A stretch of 64,000 bases of DNA, from contig OY759262.1 of the NCBI GenBank assembly GCA_963662155.1, positions 11,573,000-11,636,999 on the forward strand, read 5' to 3'. The first letter of the stretch is position 1. Every line of letters begins with the position of its first letter. Of the stretch, positions 1 through 13,900 are shown piece by piece. A model generated the notes under the pieces. It had not been told where the DNA came from and searched no databases. It was given only the letters and a program-made list of their open reading frames with translations. Position numbers and translations under genes: made by a program. The stretch is from Lamellibrachia columna (Eukaryota > Annelida > Polychaeta > Sabellida > Siboglinidae).

Positions 1-3000
1 CAAGGTGTTCTTACAATACTATGTAGATGTAATTATTTCACAAGGTGTTCTTATAATACAGTGTAGAAGTAATTATTTCACTAGGTGTTCTTACAATACT
101 ATGTAGAAGTAATTATTTCACAAGATGTTCTTATAATGGTGTAGAAGTAATTATTTCACAAGGTGTTCTTGCAATACCATGTAGAAGTAATTATTTCACA
201 AGGTGTTCTTGCAATACCATGTAGAAGTAATTATTTCACAAGGTGTTCTTACAATACTATGTAGAAGTAATTATTTCACAAGGTGTTCTTACAATACCGT
301 GTAGAAGTAATTATTTCACAAGGTGTTCTTACAATACTATGTAGAAGTAATTATTTCACAAGGTGTTCTTACAATACTGTGTAGAAGTAATTATTTCACA
401 AGGTGTTCTTACAATACTATGTAGAAGTAATTATTTCACAAGGTGTTCTTATAATACAGTGTAGAAGTAATTATTTCACAAGGTGTTCTTGCAATACCAT
501 GTAGAAGTAATTATTTCACAAGGTGTTCTTATAATACAGTGTAGAAGTAATTATTTCACAAGGTGTTCTTACAATACTATGTAGAAGTAATTATTTCACA
601 AGGTGTTCTTGCAATACCATATAGAAGTAATTATTTCACATGGTGTTCTTGCAATACCATGTAGAAGTAATTATTTCACAAGGTGTTCTTACAATACTAT
701 GTAGAAGTAATTATTTCACATGGTGTTCTTGCAATACCATGTAGAAGTAATTATTTCACAAGGTGTTCTTGCAATACCGTGTAGAAGTAATTATTTCACA
801 AGGTGTTCTTACAATACTATGTAGAAGTAATTATTTCACAAGGTGTTCTTATAATACCGTGTAGAAGTAATTATTTCACAAGGTGTTCTTATAATACCGT
901 GTAGAAGTAATTATTTCACAAGGTGTTCTTACAATACCATGTAGAAGTAATTATTTCACAAGGTGTTCTTATAATACCGTGTAGAAGTAATTATTTCACA
1001 AGGTGTTCTTACAATACAGTGTAGAAGTAATTATTTCACAAGGTGTTCTTGCAATACTATGTAGAAGTAATTATTTCACAAGGTGTTCTTATAATACCAT
1101 GTAGAAGTAATTATTTCACAAGGTGTTCTTACAATACCATGTAGAAGTAATTATTTCACAAGGTGTTCTTATAATACCGTGTAGAAGTAATTATTTCACA
1201 AGGTGTTCTTACAATACCGTGTAGAAGTAATTATTTCACAAGGTGTTCTTACAATACTATGTAGAAGTAATTATTTCACAAGGTGTTCTTACAATACCGT
1301 GTAGAAGTAATTATTTCACAAGGTGTTCTTACAATACTATGTAGAAGTAATTATTTCACAAGGTGTTCTTATAATACCGTGTAGAAGTAATTATTTCACA
1401 AGGTGTTCTTATAATACCGTGTAGAAGTAATTATTTCACAAGGTGTTCTTGCAATACCATGTAGAAGTAATTATTTCACAAGGTGTTCTTATAATACAGT
1501 GTAGAAGTAATTATTTCACAAGGTGTTCTTACAATACTATGTAGAAGTAATTATTTCACAGGGTGTTCTTATAATACAGTGTAGAAGTAATTATTTCACA
1601 AGGTGTTCTTACAATACTATGTAGATGTAATTATTTCACAAGGTGTTCTTATAATACAGTGTAGAAGTAATTATTTCACAAGGTGTTCTTACAATACTAT
1701 GTAGATGTAATTATTTCACAAGGTGTTCTTATAATACAGTGTAGAAGTAATTATTTCACTAGGTGTTCTTACAATACTATGTAGAAGTAATTATTTCACA
1801 AGATGTTCTTATAATGGTGTAGAAGTAATTATTTCACAAGGTGTTCTTGCAATACCATGTAGAAGTAATTATTTCACAAGGTGTTCTTGCAATACCATGT
1901 AGAAGTAATTATTTCACAAGGTGTTCTTACAATACTATGTAGAAGTAATTATTTCACAAGGTGTTCTTACAATACCGTGTAGAAGTAATTATTTCACAAG
2001 GTGTTCTTACAATACTATGTAGAAGTAATTATTTCACAAGGTGTTCTTACAATACTGTGTAGAAGTAATTATTTCACAAGGTGTTCTTACAATACTATGT
2101 AGAAGTAATTATTTCACAAGGTGTTCTTATAATACAGTGTAGAAGTAATTATTTCACAAGGTGTTCTTGCAATACCATGTAGAAGTAATTATTTCACAAG
2201 GTGTTCTTATAATACAGTGTAGAAGTAATTATTTCACAAGGTGTTCTTACAATACTATGTAGAAGTAATTATTTCACAAGGTGTTCTTGCAATACCATAT
2301 AGAAGTAATTATTTCACATGGTGTTCTTGCAATACCATGTAGAAGTAATTATTTCACAAGGTGTTCTTACAATACTATGTAGAAGTAATTATTTCACATG
2401 GTGTTCTTGCAATACCATGTAGAAGTAATTATTTCACAAGGTGTTCTTGCAATACCGTGTAGAAGTAATTATTTCACAAGGTGTTCTTACAATACTATGT
2501 AGAAGTAATTATTTCACAAGGTGTTCTTATAATACCGTGTAGAAGTAATTATTTCACAAGGTGTTCTTATAATACCGTGTAGAAGTAATTATTTCACAAG
2601 GTGTTCTTACAATACCATGTAGAAGTAATTATTTCACAAGGTGTTCTTATAATACCGTGTAGAAGTAATTATTTCACAAGGTGTTCTTACAATACAGTGT
2701 AGAAGTAATTATTTCACAAGGTGTTCTTGCAATACTATGTAGAAGTAATTATTTCACAAGGTGTTCTTATAATACCATGTAGAAGTAATTATTTCACAAG
2801 GTGTTCTTACAATACCATGTAGAAGTAATTATTTCACAAGGTGTTCTTATAATACCGTGTAGAAGTAATTATTTCACAAGGTGTTCTTACAATACCGTGT
2901 AGAAGTAATTATTTCACAAGGTGTTCTTACAATACTATGTAGAAGTAATTATTTCACAAGGTGTTCTTACAATACCGTGTAGAAGTAATTATTTCACAAG

Positions 3001-3259
3001 GTGTTCTTACAATACTATGTAGAAGTAATTATTTCACAAGGTGTTCTTATAATACCGTGTAGAAGTAATTATTTCACAAGGTGTTCTTATAATACCGTGT
3101 AGAAGTAATTATTTCACAAGGTGTTCTTACAAAACCATGTAGAAGTAATTATTTCACAAGGTGTTCTTATAATACTGTGTAGAAGTAATTATTTCACAAG
3201 GTGTTCTTACAATACAGTGTAGAAGTAATTATTTCACAAGGTGTTCTTACAATACAGTG
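1..3259. repeat. 40-bp satellite array with 1678-bp higher-order repeat
   Basis: About 81 tandem copies of a 40-bp unit (typical start CAAGGTGTTCTTACAATAC, typical end GTAATTATTTCA). The array runs off the left edge of the window. Units differ at a few fixed positions (AC/AT/GC-AATAC, then TAT/CAG/CCG/CAT before GTAGAAG). One 38-bp unit lacking 2 bp lies near 121-158 and again near 1799-1836. The order of variants repeats with a 1678-bp period (41 x 40 + 38): the CTAGGTG variant occurs at 81 and 1759, and the CCATATAG variant at 617 and 2295. The second copy drifts only near its right end. No coding potential is seen. Confidence 0.97.
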
Positions 3260-3547
3260 CTAGTAATGAAATAGTGTAACATCCGAGAGTGAGTGGGCGT
3301 GCACACTATAATAGCATCTTCTCATAGGAGAACGAAGTGATCAAGGAACATTTCATTAGCTGTAGTTTTGTGTATGCATTCCAGCATTAGCACAGAGTGC
3401 AGCACCAATTTGTAATTATTATATTTGGACTATAAATGTTAGTACAATATACACAACGATAACCACACATATATCTTGATATAAGCACTTGCTGTGTATG
3501 TGTTATGAGCACATTGTTGAACTAGAGGGCATGAGGTGTCAGTGTAA
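3260..3547. other. Unique AT-rich sequence, no gene seen
   Basis: Sequence between the satellite and the first LINE fragment. There is no open frame of note, no splice-bounded conserved peptide and no repeat structure that I can see. It lies downstream of the 3' end of ETAA1. Confidence 0.5.
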
Positions 3548-3762
3548 ATTGGATATCCAAAAGTACTCATTCTCACAGGACAATAAATGAATGGAGCAGA
3601 TTATCTACAGATTGTGTAAATGCTAATAGAGTGAGACAAAAAAGACAAATATCTCAGGAGGGCGGGGTACACATAGATACAGAATTGTTGGACTCTTGAT
3701 AAGCCAATGGTTTCCTTGTCCACTTGTAATCTGGGCCTTTGCCTTGGATGGCAATTTCGGTA
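3548..3762 (+). mobile_element. LINE 3'-end fragment (CR1/L2/jockey-like family A)
   Basis: Shares with the longer copy at 14.2-15.63 kb the end of the reverse-transcriptase ORF (reading like INEWSRLSTDCVNANR and YLRRAGYT, with decay) and the same 3' tail (GACTC-T-CGATAAGCCAATGG, TTCCTTGTCCACTTG, then TTGGATGGCAA). It is a short 5'-truncated copy, typical of LINE retrotransposition. It is non-functional. Confidence 0.75.
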
Positions 3763-3837
3763 AACCTATTTATCACTATAGTGTCTTATGAATGACAACA
3801 ATGCAACATACATATGTGAACACATTGTGTCGTATGT

Positions 3838-4265
3838 GAACGAAGAGCTACTAAAATGATTCCATAATTGAGAGATCTTAGTTATGAACGCTTCTTATTA
3901 GAAAATGGTTTGACAATATCAATGACCAGGTCACAAAATAGAAGTGTTTAAAATAGTGAATGTTTATGAGGATATTGATAAGAATATTCTTCAAACTTAA
4001 AGGAGGCAGTAGAACCAGAGATCACAAAGCAGCATTAGTTAAAGAACAGTGTAGGTTGGACATGAGGAAGTAGTCATTCTCAATGAATGGAACAAACTGT
4101 CAAATGATTGTGTTAATGCTATTAGTGTGAATATGTTTAAAAATAAAACTGACAGATATCTGATAAGGGCATAGATGATTAAATTATTGAACTCTCGATA
4201 AGCCAATGGCTTCTTTGTCCACTTGCCTTGTAGTTTTGGATGCAAATATTGTTAAATCTTGTTAA
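3838..4265 (+). mobile_element. Second LINE 3'-end fragment (family A)
   Basis: A second 5'-truncated copy directly follows the first. It includes the decayed region equivalent to 15240-15620: ATGATTCCA..., LETRRLRG-like text reduced to scraps, NGYEDIDKN-like text, the EWNKL region and the shared tail ending in TTGTTAAATCTTGTTAAAT. Frames are broken. Two fragments of one family in tandem suggest either a second insertion or a rearrangement. Confidence 0.7.
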
Positions 4266-4708
4266 ATAAATGGTTCAGTTTGACTTCATTGTGGTACATG
4301 TTCCAAGTGTCTTCCAATTAACTGGGGGTATTTTTCTTTTTGCCATTTTGTCTTTTTGAAGGTATGCTTCTTGTTCCTTTCATTATCTGTATATACTTTA
4401 GCTTGTGTGTTTGTCGGGTTGCTGGAAGTAAACTAAACAAGACAAGATGAAATGTAATTTACCAGTTTTAGAAATACATATTCAGTGTATGTGTATTTAG
4501 TGTGCCGCAAAATTCCAGATAATATTAAAAGTGAATATTAAAATTAAAATGTGTGTGTGCACATTTATGATTAAACCATATATGCAATATAACAATAATT
4601 GAATATGACAATAATTGAAATGTCACGATGTCGTATTTCACAAAGCAGTTTAATTATGTTACCTTTCATCTTGTACATTAAACATCATACCTCATATGGC
4701 ACTATAAT

Positions 4709-4822
4709 GTGTATGTATGTATGTATGTATGTATGTATGTATGTATGTATGTATGTATGTATGTATGTATGTATGTATGTATGTATGTATGTATGTATGT
4801 ATGTATGTATGTATGTATGTAT
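4709..4822. repeat. (GTAT)n tetranucleotide microsatellite
   Basis: About 28 uninterrupted copies of GTAT followed by a short TA tract. The open frame across it (repeated MYVC) comes from the repeat and is not evidence of a gene. It lies about 110 bp downstream of the ETAA1 stop codon, so it may fall in the 3' UTR of that gene. Confidence 0.95.
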
Positions 4823-4929
4823 ATATATTTGTTTTGCTATGATGAACTGTGCATTTTTGTGCATGCATTTGAATCAGACTAATATTATGCTAAACAAATG
4901 TACAATTCACAAGTGAAAGATAAGCAATA

Positions 4930-7900
4930 TCAACGCTTAATCCCACACAATCCGAGTCGTTTCTTTCTGCGTTGTAGTGCAGCTTCTTTCTTTCGTTCTA
5001 TTTCTTCTGGTGAGCACCGCTTCTGTGTACTAGACATCTCGTTGTTACGTGACGCACAGGTGCCACCAACACTGGCACCAACTTCGTGAGACATCTCCCT
5101 GTAAACCCGTCCAGCAGGCTTAGGAACTGATCGACTGCGTTGAACGTTAAGCTTTGTTTCTTGGCACGGCTTTATCTGATTTACAACTGCTTCCTTTGAT
5201 GCTGTCGCTGTAAATTTTTCTTCCAATGCTTGTGTAGCTAGAGAAGAAAATACGTAAATTGTATTGACAAATTTTAAAGAAACAACCACAATCACATTTC
5301 AACTAATTAAGTTCAATATGTTGTAAAATAACATAGAAATGCAACATTATTATTAAAATGTTGCCAGATTATTTGTTCTAATCTAGTCAAACAAAACCAT
5401 CTAACAAGAATAATAATTAATGTATGAACATTGTTAAAACCAAGTTCAGTCACATGACTACATTTTTAAATACTGATGTGTTATCCAATTTGTCACACAA
5501 CTGAAAACTCAAATTTATATTAAAAGACCTCTTTGAACACTATAGTGAATGGCCTATCTATGTATGTCACTGTGTTGGATGCCACCAAGGCCTTTGACAA
5601 AGTCACTAAACTAAGTGACTGGGGCTGTCCTTTTATCTCTCTGTTATTGGTACAGCACTCAGAAATTCACTGTCAGATGGTAATTGAGCTTCTCTGAATT
5701 TTTTACTGTTTGAAATGGTGTTAAACAGGGTAGAATCATTCCCCCCATCTTTACATGGATGACTTGAGCATAAATCTTAACAAACCACTAATTGGTTGCC
5801 TTTAGGCACCATTATGAACTATATGATGTATGCCAATGATCTTTGGGTTTTTTCACCTAGTGTTTCTGGGTTGACAAAACTCATTAATTGTTGTGCCAAT
5901 TCTATGGCAATATGTTTGCTTATAACTTACAATACCAACAAATCTTACAGCATGGTTATTGATAACAAACCTCAGGACAAGAGAAATACTCACCTTGTTG
6001 CTTTGAATAACCATACACTACCTCACACTGAGAAATGTAAATACCTTCATATTATAAACAATAACCTTACTGATGATAATGATATTGCCAGGCAGAAAAG
6101 ATGTATTTACACTGAGGCAAATGTTTTAGCCAGAAAAGTTCACTTATGCAGCAATGCCATTAGAACTTTATTTAATTCGTTCTGCGGTGCATTGTACACC
6201 TCACGTCTTTGGTGTAGCTTAAAAAAAACAGAGTATGAAAGGCATTACTGTTGCATGTAACAACAGTTTTAGAATTCTACACAACCCCATTGTAGTGCAA
6301 GTTATATGTTCGCAGCAAACTGTGCAAAATCTTTCAGTGAATGAATTCGATCATCAATATTTAGCCTTTTATGCCCTTTAGAAAGGTTGGATAATCCACT
6401 TTTTGTTAATTATTTTCACACTTTTAATTATTACAGCAGTCCAATTATTAAGTATTGGATTAGTCAATTGAACACTTTTAGTACATAATGCGTGTATATT
6501 TATATTTTTAATTGAATTTTTTTCACAAGTACTTTTACTGCACGACGTGTGTATATTAATATATTTTTATTCTTTCTACATGTACTTTTAATGCACAACA
6601 TAAGTATATATATAACAAAAAAATTTACTTGTATTTTATGTATATATGTATGTGGACTTTTTGTCTGAAAATACACATTTATCATTATCATCATCATTTT
6701 TTTGTGTCAAACAATTTCTATTACAAAAATCAGACTGTCAGACTGTCTTTCTAAAAAGTTTGTTTTTTATTTCCATGGCTGCTGAGTGAAAATGTCCAGA
6801 ATTAGCATACATATATGTATCAGCAGGAAAGAAAAGTTTGTAATGTTGAACAAAAGTAGCCATTTTCAGTACCCAGTTTTGCTAAACAACTTTTAGCCCA
6901 ATAAAACTGTTCTAACTGGCAGAGTAATGATTAGACAGCATCATAAAAACTAAATTACAATACTTAAAACAATAAATTACAACTATAGTGCTTCAAAAAT
7001 GTATTCAACAATGTTATATAAATGATCAATTGCAATAATTCATAGGCTAGGTACAACTATATATAAATTGCTCATTTTAGAGACTGAGGAATTTATTTAT
7101 ACGAAACTTACATTCTAGCTCAGCCAACATAGCCAGAAGCTGAGGTTCGGAGAATGCGTCATCATCACTGGTAAAAAACGAATTTTCAGCTTGTGCTGCA
7201 AAAGAAAGCAAATTCTATGCAATAATTTACTTGTTAATTCACTAATACAACACATCAGAGATAGGGCGATTATACCACAAATTACAACTGTTACAAATTA
7301 TGAGTATGAAATATGCACAAGAAAATTGCGATTGTAATCATGATCATGATTACTTTGGCAATGTTATCGAGTCATCTGCACATGTCATTTTAACACAGAT
7401 GAGCTGCAACATTGTCTGCTTCTGCTTAATTTGCTCCCAGACCGATTTGTGTGGAAGTGGACGATGTTGCGGCTTGTTTATGTTAAAACAACGGACGACG
7501 ACGGGTGCAGATGACAGAAGTGGACAGGTGTGTTCGACACATAAGATTATATGACATTTTTGAGTATTGAGTACGATTACAAAAAATGTACAATGATTAG
7601 TAATCGTGTTAAATCAGTGAAAAATTTTCATTGATTACTGAGTTTACTCCATCTCTGCAACACATTTAATTAACTGAGGCAGTTTGCTAAAAATTAGTGG
7701 ACACTGGTGTTCAATGTGAATTGAACATTTGGTAAATTGCTATCAAGGATAGCATAAGCCATATAAGCTATAGCGGTAGTTGAACATTGGGAGGAACTGT
7801 TAGAAGCTAAGAAGGTGAAGGTCCTTCATCATGGTCATTGCTTTATTTGTCTTGTTTCAGACTCGTTTCCTGAAAAATCTAACATTTTTTCATGTACTTA

Positions 7901-10900
7901 TACTTGTGTGCATATTTATGCATTTTATTCTTTCTACATCTAGTATCCACTATGGTATGCTAGCTCATTTGTACAAATCTGTTCAGTTCAGGTGAACAAA
8001 TTTGTTAAATTTAGTTTAGGTGAAATCATCAGACAAACAAGTGAATGATAAAAGTCAACTCCTTCGATGATTTGAGATGTACATGTATTACACGACACTG
8101 AATTCTGCGCACATAATTGTAGATGAGAAAGAAAAAAAAAACAAGATCAATTATAATGCAATGAAAACATACCTGGGCATGTCGATTGTGGATCTGGACA
8201 CTTTGTCACGCTGCAGTTTGACTGACATTCTTCACGTGCCATAACACAACGACCATGGCTTCCACCACTAAGAATAACAGTAGATGACTGTGAGGCAGGG
8301 ATGCCACCGTTGAGACACTCTTGGCTGTCCAACAACTCGTCTGGCTCAGCTAACTCTGCCAGCAGATCATCAGAGATGCTGTTGTCTGTAATGTTCGTGT
8401 TCTGAACTATACTAGTCTGTTCAGCTGTACACTGAGGCAATAATCTCCCAGATGGTTGGTGGTCATTTCGTACTGTGTTTATGTTCTTGACATTTCCTGT
8501 TGAAAGGTGAACGTTTTGACCCAACTGCATCAAAGAGGGTTGAGTCACACGAGTCAGGCCGGTCAGGAAGTTAGCTGGACGCTGTGCAGATTTTGAGTGT
8601 GTGGGGAAAGTTTGGGCAGCAACAGAACTTTGACATTTTCCCAACGGTTTAACTATTTGCAGGGTCGATGGTTTAAAATGGTGTAAGCCTGCAGATGTTC
8701 TACTGTGCAAGCCCTGCGAAGTTGGTGCGGTGTCTTGCCAACATTGTTCAGAAGGATGTGGCTTTGTACCGCCTGCTGCCAGCGAGCTTGTTGCACCTTC
8801 ATCATGGTAGTTCCGGAATGGTAATGTCTTCGAAACAGCAGCTACTACTTTCACTTTTGCTTTTTGGTCTCTATGGACCGCCTTCACCACTTTCTCTACT
8901 GATGACACAAGAGTCCCATGCTTGAACTGTGACCTGCTAGCAATCCCCGACAGTGGGGGAGACTCAAGTGAGAACGTGTAACGGCCAACTTTAGATGGCT
9001 CCATCGGTGTGCTTGTTTGCATAGGTACTTTAACTGACTTTGGACTGAGAAAACCCTCTCTTGTGAACAAGTCCTGTGTGGCCTTAATGAACGAGTCATT
9101 ATCAAACAGTTCCTCGTCTGTCCATAAGTCGTCCTCGGAAGATCGGTTCAGTTGTGGTTTTGGCAAGTTGATCACAGGGTCCTTGTGGGCATGTTGTGCA
9201 CTCGCTGAACGAAAGTGGCATTTCTCAGATTCACTGTTCTTTGCTATCTTCAAAGGACAATCATTTTCGGCGGTCTTCTTCAAGTGTGATTGTTGAATCA
9301 ATCTGTAGAGAATATAGCATTATGGTCAGGGATTATGGTCAAATCAGGATCAAATGAACATCTGAAGTAATAAAACATTTTGCAACATGATTTCTTTGTA
9401 ACGATAAGCTTATAACTAAGTGAGTTCTCTACCTCTAGCATAAGATACTGCTACTAGGGCAACTCATGTACATTTATCATGATTCTAAATTCTACTCAAA
9501 ACACAGCCTGGGCTAATGAAACTGTGTACACAACTTGAGGTACTCGCTCTAATCTGCAGTTTTAAAAAAAGATATTGCTTTCTTTAAACATGCAGAGTTT
9601 TAATTAACCTTCTTTGCAGTGGTAGACAGTAGTCATGGTACGTCCACCTCAATACACCCTAGTGAAAGAGAGAGTAGTTCTGGTACGTCCACCTCAATAC
9701 ACCCTAGTGAAAGAGAGAGTAGTTCTGGTACGTCCACCTCAATACACCCTAGTGAAAGAGAGAGTAGTTCTGGTACGTCCACCTCAATACACCCTAGTGA
9801 AAGAGAGAGTAGTCATGGTACGTCCACCTCAATACACCCTAGTGAAAGAGAGAGTAGTTCTGGTACGTCCACCTCAATACACCCTAGTGAAAGAGAGAGT
9901 AGTTCTGGTACGTCCACCTCAATACACCCTAGTGAAAGAGAGAGTAGTCATGGTACGTCCACCTCAATACACCCTAGTGAAAGAGAGAGTAGTCATGGTA
10001 CGTCCACCTCAATACACCCTAGTGAAAGAGAGAGTAGTTCTGGTACGTCCACCTCAATACACCCTAGTGAAAGAGAGAGTAGTCATGGTACGTCCACCTC
10101 AATACACCCTAGTGAAAGAGAGAGTAGTCATGGTACGTCCACCTCAATACACCCTAGTGAAAGAGAGAGTAGTTCTGGTACGTCCACCTCAATACACCCT
10201 AGTGAAAGAGAGAGTAGTTCTGCTGGAACATGTTTTCATAATTCAACAAAATGCTCACCTAGCTGATCTCCTTGGTGACAATTCTGGTGTGTCTGAAGAC
10301 ACAAAAGACAAGATACTAAATGTAACTATTTAATGGGTTACACAGAAACAAGTCACGTATAACAACATTGCAGTGTGGTAGTTATAATGAAACAATAACA
10401 ACATTGCACCATGGTAGTTATGTAACAACAACATCGCACTGGGTTAGTTATTATGTAACAGTAACAACATTGCATCATGGTAGTTATTGCTAAATAACAA
10501 CATTACACAGTGGCAGTTAATATGAAACTATAACAATGCAGCTATGTGACTGCCACATAAATAAGAGTATTACACAATATTAAGTAATGTGGTTCAACTC
10601 AATAGAAATTGCTATTGTGCTTTGCTATGCAGGAAGCCTCCTCAATATGCTTCCAAAATGTGTTGAATCATATCATTGTGCATGAATTACACAGTTCAAT
10701 GGAAGCTTTCATAAAATGTTGTTTTCTTTGCAAAAAAACTTTCTCAACAATTGTCTTCAGGGCTGGGGTGAATTAAAAAATGAATTGGAAGTATTCAGTT
10801 CCTGAATTTGAATTGAAATATTTTAACCAAGTGGAATTTGAATTAAAAGATTTTGATTAAGTTTAATTGGAATTGAAAGAAAATGAATTGAACCTAATTT

Positions 10901-13900
10901 TCTTGTGCTGGTGCGAACTGGTTTTATTTCCAATATGGTCCTCAATGCAGCCCTAGAATTGCATATGAAATCAGTCTTTGTAGCAGTTAAACATACATTT
11001 GTACACCATTTGAAGATCTGAGGTGAGAACATTTGTCCAAATTTGAACAAAGGATCTGCCTGGCAATGTTACCGTGTGGCAATTGTCAATTTGAAAAAAT
11101 AACTCAGAAGTTCTGCTCAAATCAAACTATGGTGGGGAGTGATGAGCTTACTTTGAATTAAATATAGGTTGCAGCTCCTGCTCTAAGATAACATTTGTTG
11201 TCTGCCTGCACATATCTGAAACCATGCCCTTTGTGTGTGCTAGGAATTTGTGAAGCCATAACCACCCCAATGGAGCATCCCAACAGTTAGTAATTGGCTT
11301 GCTACTCCTGCATTGTTTCAATGAGCAGGTATTTCTGAAACCATCAAATGATCAGCATACTGGTCTTTTCATGTTGTTTGAATAAAGGCTCAGCCATTGT
11401 CTGTACATTGTTTACAATTACCAGCAGGTGGAATAACATGCAAACAAACCTGATTTTTTGTAAATTTGCATCAATAGATGTAATAGAAAAGTAATAAACT
11501 ATTATATATTACTATATGATCTATTACTACTACTATTACATTTAGAAAAAAAGTTTGTGTATTACTATTACAGAATAGACTAAATGAATTCACAATGTTC
11601 ATGTAATTACTTTAATTCCTGCATCCTCTGCCTGTTGTTATGTTTCACACACGTTTACGTTGGAAAAACTCCTTCAGAATGAATTTGGAATTGGAATTAC
11701 ATTGGGATATTTGAGCTGGAATTGGGAGAAAATGAATTGAAAAAAAATTTATTGAATTGGAATTGATTAAATTAGATGGAATTGACCCAACCCTTATTGT
11801 CTTGCATAAGCTTGGTAAAATAGCATTGGTTGTTTAATACATCATGCAAACATCAGAACGTAAAGGCTTATGAACATCAGAACTTACCAGCATGAGATTC
11901 CAGCACTGTGGCCAGTCTCTGGAACAGTGCTCTCGAGTCAGCGGCTCTCTTTATACCAGTGGGCCGCATGTTTCGACACTTTCGAAACCTACTGTAATAA
12001 AACACAAACACCATGACATGTCAGTGAGGGCAACTGTCTATCCAGTTAGAAGTTACAAATTATTACAACATAAAATACTTGGGTGGCTGAGCCCAGCAGT
12101 TGGTTGTACAAAGAATAAGGTAGTCTCTATGGTCTGTATTTATTTCCAAGTTGTTAACTTGTGTTATCAAGAATGCACTGCCTAAAAATAAGTTAATCAA
12201 TATGGATATAATTGTATTTATGAGGAATAATAACATAAAAATCTCATCACACAAAACTGGTCTGATATAATTAAATCACTTCACACATGGCAAAACAAAA
12301 CAAAACTAAACCATCTGTGCTAAACAACAAAATCATTGTGAAAAACAACATGAAATGACAAAATTTAGAGCAGGAAGTTTGTTACCAAGTTTGTTTCCAT
12401 AAGCATACATATTTGTATTATTCTTCTGAACAGACTGTGAGCCTGTGAATGATTATTTCTTCAATGCACAGCTAATTATCAGTGATGACGCACAAACCTG
12501 TGATTCTGAAGCCGACGAGAGGCAGGATTCGGATCATCCTCAAACGCACTACCAATCCACAAGCCTAACAGCGGGGGCGTGCCAGACGGGTGTACTGTGT
12601 GCGTGTCCTGGAACAGTCAGCTCAAGAGTGATACTTACAACTTTAACTAATAGTATCGATCGTGAATGATGTCACAAATTTGATTTTCACTTGAGAACAC
12701 AATAATCCCCAGATGCAAGTCAAACAAATGACTAACATAGATGAAGGGCTGTTAAATATTGAAAAGCAATCAAGTTATCAGAAAAAAATATGTCTAGTGC
12801 TATTTTTAACTATACTAAACTTGAAAAACACAGTGTGCTAACAACAATTTCTTCAGACTGCCTGAAAAAATTCTTTCATGTAGTCTTGATCGGAATAGTT
12901 CATTGCAGCTGAGTTTAGTAGTTAGCAGTCCTTTGTTCACGAAGCTTAAAGTAGGTATAAACAGTTAATTTATTGTGGAAACTGGGTATGTATGTAAATC
13001 ACTTGCAATATCGCTGCCAAACCAATGGAATGATTGTTTGACTTTCCAGCAGAAGCAAAGCCTGTTTTATGATCTATCCAAATTAATGTGTGCACACAAT
13101 TCTTCATGGTAAGTGAAGCAGATGGAGACACTGCACTCACCCAACAGTGACAATACAAAGAGATGGAGGCCCACTGCACTCACCCAACAGTGACAATACA
13201 AAGAGATGGAGGCCCACTGCACTCACCCAACAGTGACAATACAAAGAGATGGAGGCCCACTGCACTCACACAACAGTGACAATACAAATAGATGGAGGCC
13301 CACTGCACTAACACAACAGTGACAATACAAAGAGATGGAGGCCCACTGCACTCACACAACAGTGACAATACAAAGAGATGGAGGCCCACTGCACTCACAC
13401 AACAGTGACAATACAAAGAGATGGAGGCCCACTGCACTCACACAACAGTAACAATACAAAGAGATGGAGGCCCACTGCACTCACACAACAGTGACAATAC
13501 AAATAGATGGAGGCCCACTGCACTCACACAACAGTAACAATACAAAGAGATGGAGGCCCACTGCACTCACACAACAGTGACAATACAAAGAGATGGAGGC
13601 CCACTGCACAAAGACATAGAAAACCACTTAGTAATTGTTTAGGTCACACTAAAATTCCATGACAGTGATGACACAGTAAAATGTATTGACTTGTAGGCCT
13701 AGAATTTATTTATTTTACAAATTTCATAACTTCTCATTCCATTAGTTTTAGTGAAAAATTCATTGGCTTACTGCAAGAATACAACTTGCTCATCTATGTG
13801 TAGCCTTCCATTGTCAGGCAAGGAGGATGAGAGATATATATACACAGACTTGAGATGTGGGTATAGCATAGAATACTCAGGATAAGATTAATATCTGGGC

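Noticed and set aside
1..3259. CRISPR-like regular repeats
   Set aside because: Units are contiguous tandem copies with no unique spacers, in a eukaryotic context. It is a satellite.
4599..4916. 105-codon frame with MYVC repeats
   Set aside because: Produced by the GTAT microsatellite.
9009..9296. Plus-strand 95-codon frame opposite ETAA1 exon 7
   Set aside because: Shadow of the minus-strand coding exon, without its own signals.
9619..10333. Two overlapping plus-strand frames of 215 and 232 codons (GTSTSIHPSERESSS / VRPPQYTLVKERVV)
   Set aside because: Entirely made by the 45-bp minisatellite; the unit is a multiple of 3, and the array is antisense within an ETAA1 intron with no start or splice support.
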